A stretch of 11,966 nucleotides of DNA from Thalassiosira profunda (taxonomy: Eukaryota > Bacillariophyta > Thalassiosirophyceae > Thalassiosirales > Thalassiosiraceae). Below are positions 7,134 to 11,966 of this stretch, piece after piece. Location: the NCBI GenBank assembly GCA_036939355.1, contig JALLAP010000604.1, positions 1 through 11,966 of the forward strand, read 5' to 3'. The notes beneath the pieces are model-generated. The model saw only the letters and a list, made by a program, of their open reading frames with translations. It was not told the origin of the DNA and did no database searches. The position numbers were made by a program, and so were the translations under genes. Position 1 is the first letter of the stretch, and every line of letters starts with the position of its first letter.

Positions 7134-7414
7134 GTCGATGGAGGACCAATGAAGTGCTGCTCGGTGCATCACCCTCCTCTGACTCAGTCACGTAGTCGTC
7201 ACGCTGAAAGGCCGAACCGCGTCTAAACATACAGTCACCCCGTCACGCCGCGTTGTCACGCCTCCGTCCAAGTCCAGGCCTGTCCTCCCCACCCCCGCCC
7301 GGCCGCTCCTCTCCGCGTCTTCCTCTTCCTCCTCCCCGCCCGCCGAGGTACTCCGCCCCCTCCGCCCCCGTCGACTCCTTCCAACCGCCGACGGCCTCAC
7401 TTTTTGTGGCGGCG
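7134..7414. promoter_or_regulatory. Shared divergent promoter of DUF2256 and S51 peptidase with repeated GTCAC words
   Basis: The 281 bp between the two start codons contains the 11 bp palindrome TGACTCAGTCA (7180-7190) and five same-strand GTCAC words starting at 7187, 7198, 7234, 7242 and 7255; four of them are GTCACG. TGACTCA and ACGT/TGACG-type words are typical bZIP targets. The right part (about 7270-7380) is a pyrimidine-rich tract next to the S51 gene, resembling the tract ahead of the USP gene. The words are seen directly; the factor is inference. Confidence 0.5.
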
Positions 7415-8497
7415 ATGGTCCTCTTGCCTCGCCGCGGCAGCTCGGGCCTCGTCGCCTCGGCGTCAAGCACCCTCGCGCCGTGCCCGCCCCACCGCCGTCC
7501 CTACGCCCCCAACCCCGCGCTCAAGGGAATCTTCGCCGGTTCGGGGAGCGCGGCAATGTCGAACAAACACATGGCTAGGGCGGTGGTGGAGTTGACGCGG
7601 CGGGATGCCCGCGATGTAAACCTATTGTACATTGGCACTGCAAGCTATGATATTGCAAAATTCAGGGAGCGGCAGACCGGCATGTTCTCGAAGATGGGCT
7701 GCTCCGTGAGCTCGCTCGACGTGGCCAATCAGTTCGTCGCGAGGGAGGCGATGGAGAAGGCAGTGGACCAGGCAGACATTCTCTTAGTGAGCGGGGGCAA
7801 CACGCTCTACGCAGTCGATCGGTGGGTGTACCTCGGATTGGACGAGCTGCTCCGGGCAGCGGCCCAAAACGGCAAGGTATTGGCGGGGGGATCCGCCGGC
7901 GCCATTTGTTGGTTCGACGGCGGTCACTCCGATTCGGGCGATCCCGACACGTACCGATCGTCGATGCTGGAGCAATTTGAGGGCGGCCCATCGGATTCCA
8001 ACTCCAACACCGACAACGAAGGCACGCGGGGATTGTCCGAAGGATCGACGGATTCCGACGATGGCGCGAGCGATTGGGAGTACATCCGCGTGGAGGGATT
8101 GGGCATCTGGCCGGGATTGGTCTGCCCGCACTACGACAGAATTCAATCGAACGGCGTTCCGCGGATGACCGACTTTGATGCCATGATGAAGCGTCATCGG
8201 TACGAGCTGGGAATTGGCATCGATCACCACGCCGCGTTGGAGGTGGATGGGGACGTGTTTCGAGTTCTCTCGATACCCAACGAGGAGGGATCGGTACCAG
8301 ATGCAGAAGATGGGAGCAAGGTGCCCGGGGCATGGCTAAAATATGTGGACGATGACGGAGACTTGCACTCGATTTGCTGTCCCCAAAACGGCAAGGTGTC
8401 GGAGTTGTTGCAAATGATGGAGACCCCAAACAAACATTTGACCCCGGACGAGAAGGTAGAAGCGTGCAGAAAAGAGAATCCGCTGCTGAGAGACTGA
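7415..8497 (+). CDS. Peptidase S51 (dipeptidase E / cyanophycinase-like) family protein
   Basis: The first ATG of the frame, at 7415, gives 360 residues; upstream the frame is open but has only non-ATG codons and C-rich low complexity. The domain starts near residue 36 with LKGIFAGSGSAAMSNKHMAR, followed by VNLLYIGTASYD, LLVSGGNTLYAVDRW, and the nucleophile elbow GGSAGAICWF with the likely catalytic Ser160. LVCPHYDRIQSNGV (His239) and GIGIDHHAALEVDGD follow, as in PepE-like enzymes. S51 members are serine peptidases that cut Asp-X dipeptides or cyanophycin. The target here is not shown. Between the Ser and His motifs lies an acidic Ser/Asp/Gly-rich insert (about 187-220). The first 35 residues are Arg/Ser/Pro-rich and could be a transit peptide, or just a loose N-terminus. 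No intron. The stop lies inside the first copy of the 72 bp duplication, so the protein is unaffected. Confidence 0.92.
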   Translation: MVLLPRRGSSGLVASASSTLAPCPPHRRPYAPNPALKGIFAGSGSAAMSNKHMARAVVELTRRDARDVNLLYIGTASYDIAKFRERQTGMFSKMGCSVSSLDVANQFVAREAMEKAVDQADILLVSGGNTLYAVDRWVYLGLDELLRAAAQNGKVLAGGSAGAICWFDGGHSDSGDPDTYRSSMLEQFEGGPSDSNSNTDNEGTRGLSEGSTDSDDGASDWEYIRVEGLGIWPGLVCPHYDRIQSNGVPRMTDFDAMMKRHRYELGIGIDHHAALEVDGDVFRVLSIPNEEGSVPDAEDGSKVPGAWLKYVDDDGDLHSICCPQNGKVSELLQMMETPNKHLTPDEKVEACRKENPLLRD

Positions 8498-8590
8498 TCG
8501 TTTCTGAGTTGCGGAAANGGACGAGAAGGTAGAAGCGTGCAGAAAAGAGAATCCGCTGCTGAGAGACTGATCGTTTCTGAGTTGCGGAAA
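8446..8590. repeat. 72 bp exact duplication separated by a single N (probable assembly seam)
   Basis: Bases 8446-8517 and 8519-8590 are identical over 72 positions, and the only base between them is the ambiguous N at 8518. The first copy covers the last codons and stop of the S51 peptidase gene. An exact repeat joined by one N is what a scaffolder leaves when it abuts two contig ends without merging their overlap. True tandem duplication is possible but less likely. Confidence 0.93.
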
Positions 8591-9284
8591 TTGTCCCGGG
8601 GCTAGCAACGGAAAGACTGCGGAGCCATACCATACCACGCCAGAGGGCTTCAAAGTTGCTCAACGAAATAATGCAGATTACAGAGGGGGCTATTTCCGGC
8701 GGCCCGGCTGCTGACCTCCTGGGTTAGGTACTGTGCTGCTCTCGGCGTTGAGGATAAAAGAGAGAGCTGAAGTGCGAAGACAGAAGACCTGCGCTGTCTC
8801 AAAAGTTACCCCAGCGACGTGTAGTAGCGACAGTAAAAGTGCTCAGCGACACCACGGATACACTCTGCAAAACAGCTCACATTACTACCTTCGCACCACG
8901 GCATTGATAGTGCTAAGTGGGACGAGCATCCAGAAAGGGCGGTGCTAAATGGGCTGTGCGGTATCTAAAAGAAACGGTACATAGGCTTTTATTTGTCGGC
9001 GTCAGTCGATGTGACAGCACTGCAAACTTGCAAATCAGAAGCCACGGGGAACGAGGTGGCTTTGGCTGAGAGTCTTGGATCGACGCCGCACAAAAGCAAA
9101 AGCATGCAACGCGGGGTGCCTGGAATAATACGCTGTTGTGTTCGTGTCTCAGGGAAGAAGGTGCATGCACAACGCACAAGCAGCTATCGCGAGGAGGCAA
9201 CTCTCTGGCCAAGTAGATAGATAGCAAACGGGGACGCATTGGCTGCGCCGGCTCGAACACTGGCTCGGGAAGCTTGTCTCTGCC
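8498..9284. other. Intergenic region between S51 peptidase and HSF genes, no gene seen
   Basis: Apart from the duplicated 72 bp at its left end, this stretch has only short frames, most opening at non-ATG codons and none with recognisable motifs. It must carry the S51 3' end and the HSF promoter. I found no clustered nGAAn/nTTCn heat shock element, no tRNA and no strong hairpin. Confidence 0.5.
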
Positions 9285-10943
9285 ATGAACGAGGACTCAG
9301 AGTCGCGCCCCGCATCCCTCGTCGACCATACCTACCGAGACTTGTGAGTTGCAAGATGCATTCAGCTGCAATAGCACGTCCTTTTTATGTTCGTCGAGAC
9401 AGGCTTGCTCACATCTCACACGAACATGATGAACAGCTCGCGGTATCTCGAAGAGGGCGGGAAAGCCGTTCGCTGCAAGAAGCAGGGGCGAAACTTCCCG
9501 GCCAAGCTGCACCAGATGTGCAGCGAGCCTCGATACTCGGACATCATCGCGTGGATGGTGAGCCAATATCCTTGCGAAACAAACTCTTCCTTCGGCGTCC
9601 ATCCGTCGGTTCGAGAACTCATTGCGTTGATTCGTCTGTTTCTTCCCTCGCCAGCCCCACGGACGCGCGTTTCGCATACTGGACAAGGGGCGACTTATGT
9701 CAGAAGCCGTTCCGAACTACTTCACGCAGAAGCGCTTCGCGTCTTTCACAAGGCAGCTTTCGGGATGGGGTTTCAAGCGCCTGCACCGGCCCGGCCAGGG
9801 TGAGTGATATGTTCGAGTCCGGCATGTTGTTTGTCTGTGATTAAACTCACTGCAATACGGCTCTTGCAGACTACGGCTGCTACTACCACGGTGAGTCTTT
9901 GGCGCACATCTCATGATCAAATACTCAAGCTGTGGTATCAGTGTCTGACGTACTCTCACTCTCATATCTCAGAATTATTCCTGCGAGGACTTCCGAAGCT
10001 CACATCGCTAATGGTGCGGATTGAAGGGCAAGGAAAGCCCAAGTCGACCCCAAACCCAGGAGGAGAGCCAGATTTTTACAGGATATCTCGGCAGCATCCG
10101 GTGCCGCCCGTCGATCAGTCGAAGAGGGCGCCATCTCACAGTGGCAGCGCGAAGATGCCACGTGCGGGACGGTCGACGCCGCACATAACTGCCACAACAA
10201 TTGGACTCGCGACGGAGACAACATCAACTTCGGCAGCGTCGTCGTATGAAGCAATGAATTGGAATGCCGCGCAGCAAGCCACGCAGCAGCCTACGCTGGC
10301 TACGCTTCAATCCTCCGAGACAGCATTGCCAGCAGCTGCTGCTTCGATGGCATCGTCGTCAATGTTGTCTTACCCGCAGATTCCTGCGATGGATGTATCA
10401 ATTCGCTATCCGCAACAAGGATTGGCAAATCTACTGAACGAACAAAATCTGACGAACGCCGCGGGTGCGCAGAACGTATTGGCACAGCAACCAAACGTGC
10501 CATTTCTTCAAGAACCGAGTGCAATGAGCACTTCGCCAGCGGCATCCAGTGTGTGCTCGGATTGCAGCACTCGTCCTGCAATCTACTCGGCGTTTCTGCC
10601 TCAGCATCAAAGCGGGCCATCGACTCAGAGCTCGTTTGCATATGCGGCCAGCGCGGTCCCAAGAGACGCATCTGTGTCGATGCAAAACTACCAAGCCCCC
10701 TCTGCGGCATTCGGTCAAAGCTCGGGCCACGCCTATGCGTCGTCCTTGTCCACGACGACGGATCCCAACGCCAACATTAGCATGGCCCCAGTCGCCACGG
10801 GTCGCAGGCGAGTGCCGCCGGATTTGTCGCCCGGCCACCGGGGCAGCAAGGAGATCCCGAGCGAGATGGCGCCGACGAAGAGGAGGGCTCCAACGATTCG
10901 AGCACATCTTCGGCACGGCGAGAGTTCAAAACAGACATGCTGA
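9285..10943 (+). CDS. Heat shock factor (HSF-type DNA-binding domain) transcription factor, 5 exons
   Basis: Exons are 9285-9343, 9437-9557, 9655-9799, 9870-9890 and 9973-10943, giving 438 residues; introns are 93, 97, 70 and 82 nt, all GT-AG. The HSF DNA-binding domain spans about 39-145: NFPAKLHQM, then IIAWMPHGRAFRI, YFTQKRFASFTRQLSGWGFKR (recognition helix), DYGCYYHELFLRG and EPDFYRI. The helix carries RQLSGWGFKR where the classical form is RQLNxYGFRK. GRAF, YYHxxFLRG and EPDFY are features I associate with diatom and other stramenopile HSFs, nuclear regulators of stress genes. After residue 150 the chain is Ser/Ala/Gln/Thr-rich, and I see no heptad HR-A/B oligomerisation region. The last 30-50 residues may be in the wrong frame: another frame, open from 10781 to a TGA at 10973-10975, encodes a more protein-like acidic tail. 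Domain and exon structure are sure; the C-terminus is not. Confidence 0.92.
9870..9890 (+). other. 21 nt microexon inside the HSF DNA-binding domain
   Basis: The 21 bases lie between CTCTTGCAG and GTGAGTCTTT, both strong splice signals. They supply the conserved D-x-G-x-YYH segment between exon 3 (RPGQ) and exon 5 (LFLRG). Both flanking introns are phase 1, so skipping would remove seven residues and keep the frame. Confidence 0.88.
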
Positions 10944-11063
10944 ATCTGTTCGATCATTTGCAAAAGGATATGTGATGGTATAAGCGAGAGTTGTTCGATA
11001 ATACACGAGCATTTGTTTTCAGGCGAGGATTGCTTAGCCCATACGAGTCTCCATTCTGCCACG

Positions 11064-11966
11064 TCAAACCAACCTCCGCGTCACCACCGGCGCGTTCTTT
11101 GGCGCTGCCTCCGCGCTCGCGCCCCCTCTTCCTTCGTCGCCCTCGCTTCGCGTCCTCCGTCGACGCCCGCCCTCGCCCCTCCCCCGCCCCGACTTCTCCT
11201 CCTCGTCCTCCGGCGCCCCGCCGCGACGGTCCCGCCGCAGCGCCCCCCGCACGTACGACGACGCATCCCGGAACGCCTCGCGGAGGGCGTCCTTCTCGTC
11301 GGGACCGAATCTCCGCACGGTGCCGAAGATCTGCCGCACGGTGTCCCCCACGTCTTGCAGCGAGCCCTTCAGTTCGTCCGTGACGTCGAGGCCGCCGGCG
11401 CCGCACGCGACGAGGCGCCGCGGCCGCGGGGGCGACGCGTCCCTCGATGCGGCGTCTGCGCGGCGCGGCCCGTCCGTCGTGGAGGATGCGTCGGGCGTCA
11501 CCGCCACCGGCTTGGAGTGGAAGTGGCTCAGGTGTCCCGGCTTGACGGTGGGGAAATTGCTCAGGTGTCCCGTGCGCGCCGTCGCCTCGCTGTGATCGTA
11601 CGTGACCTCGCTCTGCCGGCATGCGCTGCTCGCTTCCTCCTCGTCCGCCGTCTCGTCCTGCGTCGACGCCAGCGAGAGGGCGCCGATCGCCGCGTCGAGC
11701 TCTTTGGTCGACGGAAGGGCGGGATGGGTTGCAGGGCCCTGGAAGCTCCCAAACGTGGCCTCGACGGCGGCGTCCCACTGGCCCGTGGGCCGCAGGGAGG
11801 CGGCGCGCGATTCGTCCTCCGGGGTGGCGAGCGACGGAGGTTGGTCTCCGTCATTGTCATTGGCGGGCGGAGACGACGCTGGGTCCATCCCCCCGAGGAC
11901 GGCCCATTGGGTCCACTGCTCGCGCGAGGAGGAGCCGCTCCCGCACGAGCGCTCGGCGGAGGGGGT
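11064..11966 (-). CDS. Unrecognised low-complexity protein, 5' end beyond the right window edge
   Basis: The minus-strand frame ends at TGA 11066-11064 and has an ATG at 11888-11886 (274 residues), but it stays open without a stop to the right edge. The upstream residues (REQWTQWAVLGG) look as protein-like as the rest, so the true start may lie outside. I do not recognise a family. Visible parts from the 11888 ATG: an acidic Ser/Pro-rich start; GQWDAAVEATFGSF at about 37-50; two 11-residue repeats beginning GHLSNF and GHLSHF (about 106-127), mirrored in DNA by identical 14 bp words at 11526-11539 and 11559-11572; a likely helical pair with VRQIFGTVRRFGPDEKDALR then FRDASSYVRGALRR (about 182-217); and a strongly basic Arg/Gly/Glu tail. 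Other frames here are also open because of high GC, so coding is likely but not proven. It converges on the HSF gene, about 90-120 bp away. Confidence 0.6.
   Translation of the reverse strand, partial: TPSAERSCGSGSSSREQWTQWAVLGGMDPASSPPANDNDGDQPPSLATPEDESRAASLRPTGQWDAAVEATFGSFQGPATHPALPSTKELDAAIGALSLASTQDETADEEEASSACRQSEVTYDHSEATARTGHLSNFPTVKPGHLSHFHSKPVAVTPDASSTTDGPRRADAASRDASPPRPRRLVACGAGGLDVTDELKGSLQDVGDTVRQIFGTVRRFGPDEKDALREAFRDASSYVRGALRRDRRGGAPEDEEEKSGRGRGEGGRRRRTRSEGDEGRGGASAEAAPKNAPVVTRRLV

Noticed and set aside
7253..7414. Longer S51 peptidase with an extra 54 Pro-rich residues
   Set aside because: That frame has no ATG before 7415; the extension is a pyrimidine-rich leader read as protein.
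7662..8663. Long minus-strand frame opposite the S51 peptidase
   Set aside because: It is antisense to a gene with clear conserved motifs and runs through the N and both copies of the duplication; composition is Arg/Ser/Pro-rich.
10954..11778. Long minus-strand frame of 274 codons overlapping the right-edge gene
   Set aside because: Arg/Gly-rich throughout, without helices or motifs; it looks like the frame-shifted shadow of the 11064-11888 frame in high-GC DNA.
1..11966. A multi-gene system such as a defence island or biosynthetic cluster
   Set aside because: The genes are unrelated single eukaryotic genes with their own promoters and mixed strands; no shared pathway is visible.

Overview
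The window comes from a nuclear chromosome of a eukaryotic alga, most likely a stramenopile (heterokont) or another lineage with a secondary red plastid. Three things point there. Two genes are broken by short GT-AG introns (70-118 nt, mostly GTGAGT or GTAAGT donors). One small protein carries a signal peptide followed by an ASAFAP-like plastid-entry motif. The heat-shock-factor DNA-binding domain has the form I associate with diatoms and their relatives. Genes are compact, lie on both strands, and look like ordinary single eukaryotic genes. I see no prokaryotic operon, CRISPR array, insertion sequence or convincing RNA gene.

Layout, left to right. (1) 1-845, minus: the first 281 residues of a chorein/VPS13-type bridge-like lipid-transfer protein, running off the left edge. 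(2) About 1359-3224, plus: an intronless ubiquitin-specific protease of the USP30 (mitochondrial outer membrane) type, with an N-terminal membrane segment and Cys, His and Ser at the catalytic positions. (3) 3453-3779, minus: a small protein with a clear signal peptide and no recognised function. (4) 3780-4642: a non-coding stretch whose right half is AT-richer and full of short perfect inverted repeats. (5) 4643-6428, plus, five exons: a malate/L-lactate dehydrogenase (Ldh2) family oxidoreductase with an unusual N-terminal extension. (6) 6789-7133, minus: a plastid-targeted DUF2256 zinc-binding miniprotein. (7) 7415-8497, plus: a peptidase S51 (dipeptidase E-like) serine peptidase, divergent from DUF2256 across a 281 bp promoter carrying five same-strand GTCAC words. 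(8) A 72 bp exact duplication separated by one N at 8446-8590, most likely an assembly seam. (9) 9285-10943, plus, five exons including a 21 nt microexon: a heat shock factor whose last part shows a probable frame break. (10) 11064-11888 and beyond, minus: an unrecognised low-complexity protein, open to the right edge.

The genes do not form one pathway. They share promoter regions in three divergent pairs (chorein/USP, small secreted/Ldh2, DUF2256/S51) and 3' space in three convergent pairs (USP/small secreted, Ldh2/DUF2256, HSF/right-edge gene). The points most worth following are the USP30-like enzyme, the plastid DUF2256 protein with its word-rich shared promoter, the Ldh2 N-terminal fusion, the inverted-repeat cluster, and the HSF microexon and C-terminal frame problem.
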